A DNA stretch of 28,997 nt from Chrysochromulina tobinii. Taxonomy: Eukaryota > Haptophyta > Prymnesiales > Chrysochromulinaceae. The translations under genes were made by a program, and so were the position numbers. Shown here in pieces: positions 16,668 through 26,214 of the stretch. The number at the start of each line of letters is the position of its first letter. Position 1 is the first letter of the stretch. The DNA is taken from NCBI GenBank assembly GCA_001275005.1, contig JWZX01003051.1:1-28997 (forward strand), read 5' to 3'. The notes below the pieces were generated by a model. The model searched no databases, had not been told where the DNA came from, and worked only from the letters and a program-made list of their open reading frames with translations.

Positions 16668-18219
16668 TTATACCGAGAGTCCGCGTGGCCGGAACTTGTC
16701 AGGAACGTCATTGGGAGGCTTTTGCGTTGCGTCACCGAGTCGTTGCCATTGAGGCGTTGGTTCGCCTGGAGCCCCAGCGTGGCCCCAGCCGTCAGTGCGG
16801 CACATTGCGTCGGGCGGCTCGCCGAGCATGTAGCCCCACGTGAGCTCGAGCACGTGGCCCGAGACCTTGCACACGGGCGGCACCTCGCCATCGAGCAGGT
16901 CGGCGAGCAACTGCCGCCAGAAGCTGAGCGGCCGGCGGCGGATTCGGTCCGCGGAGACGATGAACTGCGTGCAGCAGTACGCCTCCTTGAGCCGCGGCGG
17001 CTGGCCGAGAGCTCCGACCATCTCGCGTGCCCAGCCGTGCCGCTGTGCGAGCATCTCCGCTTCCCACTCGCCGTGCCCGTCGCGCCAGCACTCCTGGAAG
17101 TCGTTGAACGAGCGGTACACGTCGCCCTTGGCCGCGGCGGCTCTCAAGTCCATTTGGCGCAACTTCTCGGCCGCGGGGGACGAGCGCGTATTGTGCCAGG
17201 AGGTGTGATGCCCGTGCAGGAAGACGCTCAGCTTGGGCAGATCGTTGTAAAAGGCGCAGATGTAGCGCAGGTAGACGGCGTGCACATGAAAGACATTGGG
17301 CACCACGTACCTGATGAGGGAGGCAGGGAGGCACTCATGAGGGCACTCAGGGAGGCCATCAGCGGCCATCAGCCTCGGGGCCTCGGGCAGCATCACGTAC
17401 AGCCCAGCCGCCGAAACCGTTCGCTGGTAAGTGAGGGTCGGGAACTGGCGCAGATGCTCGGACTGCAGCCAGTCGAGTGACTCTTTATGAACCGCCACCA
17501 CGAGGCATGCCATCGAGCGCCCGCTGCAGCCGCTCGCGCGCTCGCGAGCGCTCGGCGTGTCGGGCGCGAGCGCGAGCGCCGTCGCGGCCGCGTGAGGATC
17601 GCCCGAGTGCGGCGAGTGCGTGACTAGTGGGAGAAGCCCTTTGAGCACGCCGAGCGCCGCGCTCGGCGTGGCGCTCGGCGTGGCGCTCGGCGCGCCAGGT
17701 GCGCCTGGCTGCTCCAGCGATGCGTCTGGCACCGGTGCGACGGCGCCGCCCGTTGGTGAAGCGCTGGCAGGTCTCAACTGAAGAGGGGCGAGGAGAGGCT
17801 CGCGCACGGCGCCCCATCCCCCAGTTTCGTCACATGCAAAGTCGCCGGGCAGGTAGGCGCCCCCGAGGAGAGCCATCCAGACGCGCGGGAGCAGCCGGTG
17901 CAGCGCATCCGCGTGCCGGGCCGTGCGCGAGAGCATCGTCGCCAGAAGCGCGCCGTAGAGCGAGCGCGGCAGCGAGCGCCAGGCTTCACGGGTGGCGAGA
18001 AGCTCTCCATCGCCCGCATAGGCACGCAGCACGCGGGGGGGGGGGCCGAGGTATGGGGTGAGTACGGCCGCCCACGCGACCGCCTCGGCCGGGCTCAGCG
18101 CATGCTCGACGCAGCGGAAGCCGTAGATGGGAGCGGCGGCGGGAGAGCCGGCGGCGGCGGCGGAGCCAGCGGCGGCGGGAGTCTCACTGGCGGCGCGAGC
18201 GGCGGCGGCGGCGGAGCCA

Positions 18220-18258
<39 letters not shown>

Positions 18259-19271
18259 GCGATCGGCGCTTCGAGCGGTGTCGGGTGCAGAGCGAGGCTC
18301 TTGAAGGCCAGCTGGCCGCTCAGCTGGCCCGCCGCACATACGCGCGCCAGCTGCGCCAAATGCACCGCCTGCGCGCACACATCGATCCCCGCGCTCAGAT
18401 GCTCGTCACCATGATCGATCAGCATCGCGAGAGCCCGCGGTAGCGCGTCATACTCGTCGTACAGGTAAGACAGGAGGACGACGGCCGCGTGCCGGCGGCG
18501 CGGGTAGTCGCGCAGCTTGGCGCTCAGCACCGGCACCTCGGCCGGCATCGACTCGATCGGCCGCGCGCTAAATGGATCGTGGGTCACACTCGCGGCGAGC
18601 AAGATGCACAGCGCATGGTCCGCGGTGCATGCATAGCCCCGCCTCTTGGGCTCCACAATCGGCGCGCACCAGGGCAGCTGGCGCAGCGGCACCGATGGCT
18701 GCCCGCTGCCCACAAGCTTGAGTGACTTGAGCGTCGCCCAAGTTCCCTCCGAGTTGGTGTTGACGCGAACGCACTGCTGGAGCTTGGCGCAGGCGGCGCG
18801 CCCGCTCGGGCAGCGGCGGCCCTTGGCATCGCGCGACGAGGCGCCGCCTTTGCACTGGACCTGGCAGCCGCTGTCGCGTGGGAGCTCATCGACGCCCGGG
18901 CATTCGAGCTCGCCCAGACCGACGCACGTCCAGGTGGCGGTTGGCCCGTCGGGCACCGAGATCTTGAGCACAGGCGGCACTGACGCAGAGTCATTGAAAA
19001 AGAAGGCAGCGCCGGGCACTGTAGCGCGGCTCCGCCGCCATCGACGACGTTCCTGACGATTGAGGCGACGACGCTTGGGCAGCGGCGGCGACGACGACGG
19101 CGATGGAGCAAAGAGGCTGCTGCGCAGCCAGGCGGCTGCAGCAGCTTTGAATGATGGCTTGTCGTCGTCGTCGGTCAGCACTACCGGGGCCGTCACCACA
19201 GGCAGCGATAGCAGAGCGGTCGCCGTCATCCAGAAGGTCGGCGGCAGCGTGTGCACACTCGCGTGCGTCAT
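16668..19271 (-). CDS. Secretory-type protein with C-terminal DUF3431 domain
   Basis: An 867-residue single-exon protein taken from the ATG at 19271; the frame stays open upstream to 19598 but only to a GTG, and would overlap the RING gene. Residues ~15-32 (MTATALLSLPVVTAPVVL) are a likely signal peptide or type II membrane anchor, followed by a basic RRR-rich stretch. A Cys-rich segment (~114-215; WTCVGLGELECPGVDEL...) suggests an extracellular or Golgi-lumen fold. An alanine run (~338-352) and other Ala/Pro/Ser-rich linkers follow. The last ~280 residues match DUF3431: LVVAVHKESLDWL, then AVYLRYICAFYNDLPKLSVFLHGHH, and CCTQFIVSADRIRRRPLSFWRQLL. DUF3431 resembles glycosyltransferase-like proteins, but its activity is not established. 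It shares a 155-bp divergent gap with the RING gene. Confidence 0.8.
18199..18257. repeat. (GCG)n tract encoding polyalanine
   Basis: An almost pure GCG triplet array within the DUF3431 gene. On the minus strand it reads as GCC codons giving a run of about 13 Ala, broken by Gly/Ser. Related GCN repeats extend from about 18128. Opposite-strand frames across it read polyglycine or polyalanine and are artefacts. Length variation between strains is likely. Confidence 0.8.
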
Positions 19272-19426
19272 TTCCGAAGCGGTGCGGAATTGAGGGCGTG
19301 AAGAAGGCCGGTTTGTTTGGGCCTTGTGAATCAGGCCGCCAGGAAACACCACATGCGAATCAACAAGTGGCTCGGCGGTTTTTGATGCGGCGCGAACATG
19401 AGTTTCGTCGAGGACGGAAGGGAACA
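19272..19426. promoter_or_regulatory. 155-bp bidirectional promoter gap
   Basis: The start codons of the DUF3431 gene (19271, -) and the RING gene (19427, +) face away from each other across only 155 bp, so both promoters and 5' UTRs must fit or overlap here. The sequence is unremarkable, with a GTTTTTGATGC-like patch near 19377. No TATA box is seen. Confidence 0.45.
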
Positions 19427-20767
19427 ATGCCTCAAGTTTTATCATCGCTGGCGGCCTTGGCTGCGACGGCTTCGAGTCACTCGCACATCTCGGCTCTCCT
19501 CGACCTGCACGAACGCGCCTCGACGAGGAATAGCCGCCTCGTGCAGGTCTGCGTGATAGACCATACATCCCCGCTTGTCGCCGAGGAGAGACGGCCACAT
19601 TTGCACCTTCAGTTTCTCTTCTCGGGCCACACCCGCACGACGTGGGCGTACGTCGATACGGATCTCGCCACGCTCAACGAGGTCATCCTGAGCTGGTCTG
19701 CCCGCTCACGCCACCGCATCCGCCTGCGCGTGCACCTGCACGAGGAGATGCCCTCCAACGGCGGCCCTGCATGTGCGGAGGCGGTCGCCGCGCTACCGCG
19801 GCTGGTGCTCCAGCAGGCAAGCGCGGAGCGGCTTTCCGCCGATGGGTACGACGCGTGCCCGATTTGCCTTGACAAGTACGACGCGGGCGACGAGGTCGTG
19901 TGCATGCCGTGCAGCGGCAACCACATCTCGCACGCCCCGTGCCTTGTCAAGTGGCTGGCGACAGCTTCTACATGCCCATCGTGCCGCTTCATGCTGCCAT
20001 CCAAAGGCTCGGCGCCCTCCATCACGGAGCTGCATGATCTCTGCGCCGGGGCGCGCGCCGCACTCGAGCGCATCCGCCGCAATGAGGCGGCGCCTTGTCC
20101 ACCGTGCGACCCCGAGTCGTCCGACGATGCGCAGGGAGAGGACGCGTCCCAATCCCCCGAGCTGGAGGCGAAGGCGGCGATCCTGCGGAACGAGCTCGGC
20201 CTCCGAGGCACCCCTGCGGAGGTGGCGAAGCAGGCGGCGGCGACGCTGGGCTTGACCGAAACGGCAAGCCTCTCGATGAACGCCCTATTAGACAGCTGCC
20301 TCCACACGGCAGGCATGACGACTACCGCCGGCGGCGGCGCTGCCGCTGCCCGGCACCTGGGCACAGCCACCCTCGCGTCACGCGGGCTGCAGAGCGCCGT
20401 GGTGGGCAGCCCCATGGGATCGCCGAGCAGCGGTCGTGATCTCCCTAGGGAGATCACGAGATCGCCGAGCAGCGGTCGTGATCTCCCTAGCGCCCGTGAC
20501 GGCGCCTCTCCCTCCGGGCGCGCACTGCAATCGTACTCGCTGGCGGCGCCACTACGCTCGCGCTCCCAGTCGCCGTCTCAGCCGGCGTCGCCATTGACGC
20601 GCACGCCCGCGGCGACCATGCGCGCGTGCTCGCGCCTCTTTTCGCTCCGACGATCTCCGACCAGCTCGCCTGCCACGGCCCACACGGAGGAGCGCACGCG
20701 GCGCGACTCTCTGAGCCTCCGCATGCTCAATGTTGGCCGCTGCCTCTTCCCTCGCTCCGCGCAATAG
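19427..20767 (+). CDS. RING-finger protein, putative E3 ubiquitin ligase
   Basis: 446 residues from the ATG at 19427 (MPQVLSSLAAL). The frame extends to 19151 but overlaps the divergent gene and lacks conserved content. A RING-H2 finger occupies 144-186: C144-x2-C147, C162-x3-H166-x2-H169-x2-C172, C183-x2-C186, with the WLATASTCPSCR tail typical of the fold. These residues bind two zinc ions and recruit an E2 enzyme. Residues ~40-105 form an unrecognised N-terminal region (VQVCVID...LHLQFLFSGHTR...RIRLRVHLHEEMP) that could be a small beta-rich domain. A probable helical stretch (ELEAKAAILRNELGL, ~245-259) is followed by a Ser/Arg/Pro-rich low-complexity tail with a duplicated SPSSGRDLP segment. 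Substrate unknown. Confidence 0.85.
   Translation: MPQVLSSLAALAATASSHSHISALLDLHERASTRNSRLVQVCVIDHTSPLVAEERRPHLHLQFLFSGHTRTTWAYVDTDLATLNEVILSWSARSRHRIRLRVHLHEEMPSNGGPACAEAVAALPRLVLQQASAERLSADGYDACPICLDKYDAGDEVVCMPCSGNHISHAPCLVKWLATASTCPSCRFMLPSKGSAPSITELHDLCAGARAALERIRRNEAAPCPPCDPESSDDAQGEDASQSPELEAKAAILRNELGLRGTPAEVAKQAAATLGLTETASLSMNALLDSCLHTAGMTTTAGGGAAAARHLGTATLASRGLQSAVVGSPMGSPSSGRDLPREITRSPSSGRDLPSARDGASPSGRALQSYSLAAPLRSRSQSPSQPASPLTRTPAATMRACSRLFSLRRSPTSSPATAHTEERTRRDSLSLRMLNVGRCLFPRSAQ
20418..20490 (+). repeat. 31-bp direct repeat with embedded 26-bp palindrome
   Basis: An identical 31-bp segment occurs at 20418-20448 and 20460-20490, 42 bp (14 codons) apart, encoding SPSSGRDLP twice. 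The first copy plus the following bases form a perfect 26-bp palindrome at 20434-20459 centred on CCTAGG. All of this lies inside the RING gene's disordered tail. Confidence 0.85.
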
Positions 20768-21304
20768 GCGTTGGCGACTGAGCCGCAGGCTCGTCGTGGA
20801 AAAAGAGACATGGGAGACGGGGAGAGCCACGCGATGAGACTCTGTACGTCTGATGTCACGCCGGTCATCACACGGCCGGGACTCGAGACTGGCAGGTGTC
20901 AAATGGTGGCCACCGTGGCAGCTGACACCATTTCGCCGGCATTATTATACAACTCGCGCGCATCCCCGATCCGCCGGGCATTATATCTGTACGAATCTCC
21001 ACCGACTTCGGCAGGCCGTTGCGGATGGCGCCTGCGCCGGGCGCATGGCCGGGCCGCGGGCGCGTGTCACTTCCGCTCGACGGTCCGGTCACTGTATAAT
21101 TGTCGCTATCGCCGCGCGACCAATGCGGCGTCGCGCGTGTGGGTGTGCTTAAGCGTGGGTGCCTTGTACGTACGTCGCTACTTGGACCTTGGTCGGGTCG
21201 ATCCGGCACAGACAAAACCGACACACAGCCATCTGCATCTCCCCCCCCTACGCGTAGAAGGCTCACGACGACGCCGAGTGCGCATGTAACGACGCCGAAA
21301 GCGC
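20768..21304. other. 537-bp convergent intergenic region with inverted repeats
   Basis: No gene is supported between the stops of the RING gene (+) and the chromatin gene (-). A small GAGCC-GCA-GGCTC hairpin (20780-20792) follows the RING stop. Nested inverted repeats lie at 20895-20933: GGTGTCA/TGACACC, the palindrome GGTGGCCACC, and the alternative pairing AAATGGTG/CACCATTT. Near the right end, a 21-bp tandem repeat runs into the chromatin gene's stop codon. Confidence 0.5.
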
Positions 21305-21323
21305 TCACGACGACGCCGTTTGC
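21261..21323. repeat. Three 21-bp tandem repeats across a stop codon
   Basis: Units at 21261-21281, 21282-21302 and 21303-21323 share the core ACGACGCCG and end GC. Units 1 and 3 match except for three bases near the end. Unit 3 contains the last codons (QTASS) and stop of the chromatin gene on the minus strand; the others lie in its 3' UTR. Confidence 0.7.
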
Positions 21324-24300
21324 GCGAGCGCCTTCCACCGATCGACGAGCATCTTCGCACGCGGCGCGAGGCTCGTCTCGCCCTTTTTGATCGCATTGAC
21401 CGCCTTGCCCGCGCCGCTCGCCGCGAGGAGAGCGAGCGTCATCGGCATCACCTCGAGCTCCGCGAGCGCCGCACTGAGCTCCTCGAGGGCGGATGAGTCC
21501 ATCCGCTTCACGCACGCGACGGCTCGTTCGACGAGCTTGGGGTCAGCCGGCGCGCTGGAAGACGACGCGGCGGGCGCGGCCGCTGCCGGCGGCGGCTTCG
21601 GCTTTGGCTTCGGCGCCTCCTCCTCCACAGCCTCCTCCACCTTGGGCTCCGCCTTGGGCCGCTTCACGGCCTTCGACTTGCCGTCCACCAACTCCTCATC
21701 GACATGCGCAGCGCGCTTGCGCTCCTGCGCAGCCGCCGCCTTCTCCGCCTTTTCAGCCGCCGCCTTCGCCTTGGCCGCCTTCTCTGCGGCCGCCTCTCGC
21801 TCGGCCACCTCCTTCTGTGCCATCTTGAGCTTGGCGCGCTCCCTCGCGGCACGCTCGATCGCCTCCCGCTCCGCCTTCGCCTTCTCGGCCGCCGCCTCGG
21901 CCGCCTTCACAGCTCCCTCGGAGTCGCCCCCCGCCCTCCCAGGCCCCTCGGCGCCCTCGGCGCCCTTCTCGGGCTCCTTGCGCTTCTTGCTCGCGGCCGC
22001 CTTCTTCTCCTCCTCACGCCTCTCGAGCTCGTCAAATTGCTTGATGAGCAGCTTGTTCTCGCGCTTGTTCGCGCCGACCTTTTCGAGCAGCTCGGCGAGC
22101 TCCTTGTTCACACCCTTCTCGTACTCGTCCATCTGCGCGCGCAGCGTCGCCGCCTCCTCGGCCGCGCTCCCCTCCAGCTTGCCGCCGCTCTCTGCCTCCT
22201 TGGCATCGAGCTCCGCGCGCTTGGCCGCGAGCTTCTCCAGCCGCTGGCGCTTTTTGGCCACCAGCTGGTCGATCTCCTCGCGCGCTTCCTTGAGGCGCTT
22301 CATCTGCTGCATCACCTCGCGCACGGCTGGTGGCTTGGACGAGCCCCCCCCCTCTCCCTTGGGTTTACGAGGCGCCTTGTTGGGCGTCGCGCCCTTGGGC
22401 TCCAGTCCTTTTGCACGACGTACTGCCTCCGCCTGGGTCTCGCCTCCCGCCTCCTTGAAGGCGGCAAGCTCGCGCTCGTACCGCGCCTTATCCTCGGCCG
22501 CCTCCTGCTCGTACAGCCATGGGAGGCGATACATGGCGCTCAGAGGCGCATTCAGGCGCATTCAGGCGCATTCAGGCGCATTCAGGGGCGATCAGGGGCG
22601 TTAGGGGCGTCAGGGGCACTCCTTCGAGCGCACCTGCTCATACGGCTTCCGTGCGTCCTCATCCATGGCCTTCCACAGCTCACTCACGATCTTGGAGACT
22701 GCGCCCATGTCCGCGGTCGGGTGCTCCGCCTTGACCGCCGCACGCCGAGACGCCATGAAGTGCATGTACGCATTCGCTGGTCTCTTGGGCTCGCCGGTAG
22801 CTTCGCGTGCCGCCTTATTCTCGGCCGCCTTGGAGCGCGCTGTCTTGGGCTTGGGGGCTTCGTCAGCGCCGCCCTCGCCCTTGGGCCTGCGCTTACCCGA
22901 GCGCGACTTCTTGATGAGAGAGCTCCCTTCGCCCTTCTCGCCCTCGGCGCCCTCCTCGTCTTCCTCGTCCTCGTCCTCGGCGGCAAACTCATCCCCCGAC
23001 GATGGCGCGTCCTCCTCCTCCTCCTCCTCCTCCCCGCTCGCCTCTTCCGCCTCGCCCTCGCCCTCCCGCTTCGTCATCCGATGGGTGCCCTCGCCCGCCA
23101 GCTTCATCGTGATGCCATGCTTCGCCTTCTTCGAGGCAGCCTTACCCGTTGCACCCTTGACCTTACGCTTGACACCCTTGACCTGCTGCCGCCGCCAGCG
23201 AGAGTACTGCTCGAATGCTTTGGAGAGCGCCAGCTGCACGCACGCGCCCGCACGCGCCTCATCTGAGCTCGCAGCGTCCTTATAGACCGTGCGCGCCGCA
23301 TCGAGCGCTGCCGTGCGCTCGGACGCTTGCGCCGCCTCCTCGTCAGAGCTGTCCACATCCGCCGCCGCGGAGATGAACGCCGAGATCGACTTTGCGCCCG
23401 CCAGCTTCATCGTGACGCCATGCTTCGCCTTCTTCGAGGCAGCCTTACCCGTTGCACCCGATTTGGGACCCTTGGAGAGCGCGGCCTTCGACCTCTGCGG
23501 ACGCTTGGCGCCACCGCTGCTGCCCGCGCCGCCGCCTGCTGCCGCTTCGTCATCGCTCGAATCGGGCGCCACCGGCGTCGTCTCGAGCCACTTGCCACTC
23601 GTCGCGCTCCACGTCATCTTGAGGCCATTCGCGCCCTTGGGCGCCGCGCCGACGGGCCGCTTGTGCAGGCCCTTGGTCGGCTTGTCGGTGGAGGCGCCCG
23701 CCTCTTCGTCGCTCGAGTCACCGGCGCCCATGGGCTCCGCCGCCTCCTCGCCCTCCTCGTCCTCCTCGCCCTCCTCCTCGCCCTCCTCCTCGCCCTCCTC
23801 GTCCTCCTCAATCTCGAGGTCGGGCTCGACGGGCGACGGGTTGGCGATCTCCGCCTCGGCCTCCTCAACGCCCAGCTTGAAGCCGCGCACCGACGCGGGC
23901 TTCTTCTTGTGCGCCACCTCGGCCTCCTTGAGGCACTTCTCCTTTCCTTCGGCCCACGACATCGTGCGGTTGCAGTACGCGAATTGGTTCGTGCCGAAGT
24001 AGCGCACAAAGGTCCAGCCTCCGTCGCGCATGTGGCGGTCGGGGCCCCGCTCCTCGCGCGCGACGATCGCCGGCCAGTACACGTAGCCCACCTGCTTAGC
24101 CCAGAGGACGGTGCCAAGCGGGCCAGCCGGCGGTGGCGGCATGGGCACCTTGGCCCTCTTAGGTGCGGCTGGCTCCTCCGCTTCGTCGCCATCCTCTCCC
24201 TCGCCCTCCTTGGCCGGCGCGGCATCCTCCATGTCGGCGTCCTCCTCGTCCGCCTCCTTTTTCGGGGCATCTTCGTTCATCCTGTCCAAGCAAATCTGGT

Positions 24301-24472
24301 CCACGCTCTCCTTGAGCCACGACTTCTCGTAGTGCGTGCCCTGCTCCGCACCGAGCTCGGTACTGAGCATCTGCCTGATGTTCTTGATGGTGACCGTCTC
24401 GAGGTCGGCGGTCTTGATGTATCCATTCAGGAAGCTCGTGATGGACTCGAGCGTCGGCTCTCCGCGCGACAT
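21305..24472 (-). CDS. DEK_C-PWWP-HMG box-TFIIS N-domain chromatin protein, two exons
   Basis: Exon 1 is 24472-22634 and exon 2 is 22504-21305, giving 1012 residues; the 129-nt phase-0 intron 22633-22505 has donor GTGCGC and acceptor GAGCAG. The join restores the HMG box end (DEDARKPYEQ/EAAEDKARYERELAAF). The start is the ATG at 24472. Domains: DEK C-terminal-like helical domain (~6-66; TLESITSFLNGYIKTADLET); PWWP (~119-190) with VLWAKQVGYVYWPAIV and VRYFGTNQFAYC; acidic Glu-rich stretches and SSDEE clusters; HMG box (~561-637; KRPANAYMHFMASRR); a long Lys/Glu/Ala coiled coil; and a C-terminal TFIIS N-type helical bundle (~935-1012; ELEVMPMTLALLAASGAGKAVNAI). PWWP plus TFIIS-N recalls LEDGF/HRP2 proteins that read H3K36 methylation on transcribed genes. 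A 65-bp internal duplication lies in exon 1. Confidence 0.9.
22505..22633 (-). other. Intron of the chromatin gene, built on 10-bp tandem repeats
   Basis: A 129-nt GT-AG intron. Its interior (22547-22615) is a tandem array: on the plus strand (GCGCATTCAG)x4 followed by degenerate GGGGCGATCAG/GGGGCGTTAG/GGGGCGTCAG units. The donor side reads CAG/GTGCGC and the acceptor side ACGAGCAG/GAG. Confidence 0.85.
23092..23459 (-). repeat. 65-bp direct repeat within the chromatin gene
   Basis: Segments 23092-23156 and 23395-23459 are 65 bp each with one mismatch, spaced 303 bp (101 codons) so the frame is kept. Both encode GATGKAASKKAKHG(V/I)TMKLAG. The Lys-rich unit may be a repeated nucleic-acid-binding or nuclear-localisation element. 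Confidence 0.85.
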
Positions 24473-24625
24473 GGTGCCCAGCACGAAGCCACACGGACCT
24501 CACACCTCAAGTTTCACAGCAACAAAAACACAGGCTGTCCCCCAACCGCCTCCGTCTCAAGGGACGGCTCCGCTGGCCCCGGTGCTTTCACCATTTTGCC
24601 GCTGAGCCCAGCCAGTCACAGGTTG

Positions 24626-25990
24626 TCAGCGACGCCGTCGGCTTTCCTGACGCCCACGCTCGTCCTCGACCTCGTGGTGGATGCGGTCGATGGCGCATGC
24701 AATCCCCACGAAGAGGAGCACGTCCGTGTGCGCCGCGATCTGCACGTGGTACGTCTCCGTCAGCGAGACGAGCTGCTTGTTCACACTCGCGACGACAGCG
24801 CCGCCAGCGAGGAGTGTGAACTGGTTTGGCCACGACCCTGAGCACGTGACCGTGCCGTGGAGCCCGACCTGGTTGTAGTGCTCGATGCGGTACTTATCAT
24901 TGATCCGCATAAAGTTGTCGACACACGAGCGCACGATCTTGCACACGGGCACATGCATGCGCGTTCTCGGGTCGATGCGGAACAGGTCGTACTCAAAGTT
25001 CATGCAGCGAAACTTCTCCTGCAGCACGAGCAGCACCTCGCCGCTCATCGTCGTGATGGCAAAGTGGGCATTCTTGAAGAGCTCGCCGAAGAAAGAGGGG
25101 TTGGTGCGCACGAGCTTGAACCAAGGATGGCCGCCGGGCCCCTTGATGACCGCGTCGCCCCAACCCCCCAACTTGTTGCGGAGCTCGAACTGCTGAGGCC
25201 GAGGGAAGGTGATCGTCGTGAGCGCCCCAGGCGGCACGGACGAGTAAGCGATCATAGAGTTGAACGTCTGAGCGAAGGCGCAATCGTCGCGTTGCTCCGT
25301 GGCGATCGCGGCGAGGCGGGCGGCCTCCACCGCCCGTGCCGCGTCTGCTACGCGCTTACGCTCTGCTGCGACGGCATAGAGTGCGCTCGCCATGGGCGAA
25401 GAAGACGCGACCTGTAGCGCGGCGTGGGTTACCGCCGATCCAAGCCGTCTGCCCTCGTCGTGCTGGTTGAGTGCGCGCTCGAGGAACGCTCTCAGCTTAT
25501 GTGCACGCTGGGCCACGTTGTCGTCATTGGTCGTGTAGTTGTACGCAAAGTGGAACCAATCCTTTGGAAAATCGTCAGCCCACTCTGACATGGGTCTTTC
25601 GAAGGCACTGTAGCGCCCGCAAAGCGTGTGCTCCATGCCGAGCACCTCGATTACAAAGTTGTACTCGCGGAAGGGCTTCTCATTTGCGTACTTGAGGACC
25701 GTCTCGCCAAGCCGCACTCGCACGCCGGTGTCCAACCCAGGCCCCATGTGCACGAAGGAAGCTGAAGAAGGGTACCCTGGCAGGAGCCATGCCGGAGCCA
25801 CGGGCTGCGCCATCGCCATGGGCGGTGGCGGCTGCTGGAGCACACCAACGATGGGTGGTGGCTGCTGGGGCACGCCTATAGCGATGGGCTGTTGCTCCGG
25901 CGTCACGGCAGCTGACTGTTCGAAGCTAGGGTACAGGTTAGGGTACTGGTTAGAATACTGGCTTGATGCAGCAACACCCTTCGTCTCCAT
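24626..25990 (-). CDS. PX-like plus LURP-one-related (tubby-like) domain protein
   Basis: 454 residues from the ATG at 25990 ([13 protein letters not shown]); the frame is open to 26308 but that extension is low-similarity and overlaps the divergent lipoyl synthase gene. Residues 10-85 are Gln/Pro-rich and probably disordered. Residues ~88-176 look like a PX phosphoinositide-binding domain: FVIEVLG, then the [12 protein letters not shown] motif, and [14 protein letters not shown] at its end. A helical Ala/Arg-rich linker (~180-235) follows. Residues ~262-440 match the LURP-one-related/DUF567 fold: [50 protein letters not shown] and [21 protein letters not shown] proteins have a tubby-like barrel and may bind membranes or DNA; in plants LURP1 relates to defence. 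Molecular role here is unknown. Confidence 0.75.
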   Translation of the reverse strand: METKGVAASSQYSNQYPNLYPSFEQSAAVTPEQQPIAIGVPQQPPPIVGVLQQPPPPMAMAQPVAPAWLLPGYPSSASFVHMGPGLDTGVRVRLGETVLKYANEKPFREYNFVIEVLGMEHTLCGRYSAFERPMSEWADDFPKDWFHFAYNYTTNDDNVAQRAHKLRAFLERALNQHDEGRRLGSAVTHAALQVASSSPMASALYAVAAERKRVADAARAVEAARLAAIATEQRDDCAFAQTFNSMIAYSSVPPGALTTITFPRPQQFELRNKLGGWGDAVIKGPGGHPWFKLVRTNPSFFGELFKNAHFAITTMSGEVLLVLQEKFRCMNFEYDLFRIDPRTRMHVPVCKIVRSCVDNFMRINDKYRIEHYNQVGLHGTVTCSGSWPNQFTLLAGGAVVASVNKQLVSLTETYHVQIAAHTDVLLFVGIACAIDRIHHEVEDERGRQESRRRR

Positions 25991-26214
25991 CGCCCACCGC
26001 AATCTGCTCGGCTTCTTGCATTGCGATGACAGGAAGACGTTCACACTTGATTCCCAAACAACTGAGAGTTGGCAGGAGTTGGTGCCACACGGCTCGCTCC
26101 GAACAGTACATGTACGTCCCCGGCAAAACTGCACGCTGTCCATCTGTGAACGAAAGCGCATCGAGATGCCGCGAGCACTCACCAGCTCGACCCGGCGGGG
26201 GCCGGGGTGTAAAA
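25991..26214. promoter_or_regulatory. Divergent promoter region, PX-LOR and lipoyl synthase genes
   Basis: A 224-bp gap between opposite start codons. It includes a GTACATGTAC palindrome near 26105-26114 and no clear TATA element. Open frames continue through it on both strands, so either start could lie somewhat further upstream. Confidence 0.4.

Noticed and set aside
19151-19426. N-terminal extension of the RING protein by 92 residues
   Set aside because: It would overlap the divergent DUF3431 coding sequence antisense, has no conserved content, and the ATG at 19427 gives a natural start.
21704-23266. 520-residue plus-strand Leu/Arg-rich open frame
   Set aside because: Antisense of the Lys/Glu/Ala-rich chromatin gene. 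Such codon sets give Leu/Arg shadow frames; no domain is visible.
23327-24841. 504-residue plus-strand open frame
   Set aside because: Antisense shadow of the chromatin gene's PWWP and acidic regions and of the 3' end of the PX-LOR gene.
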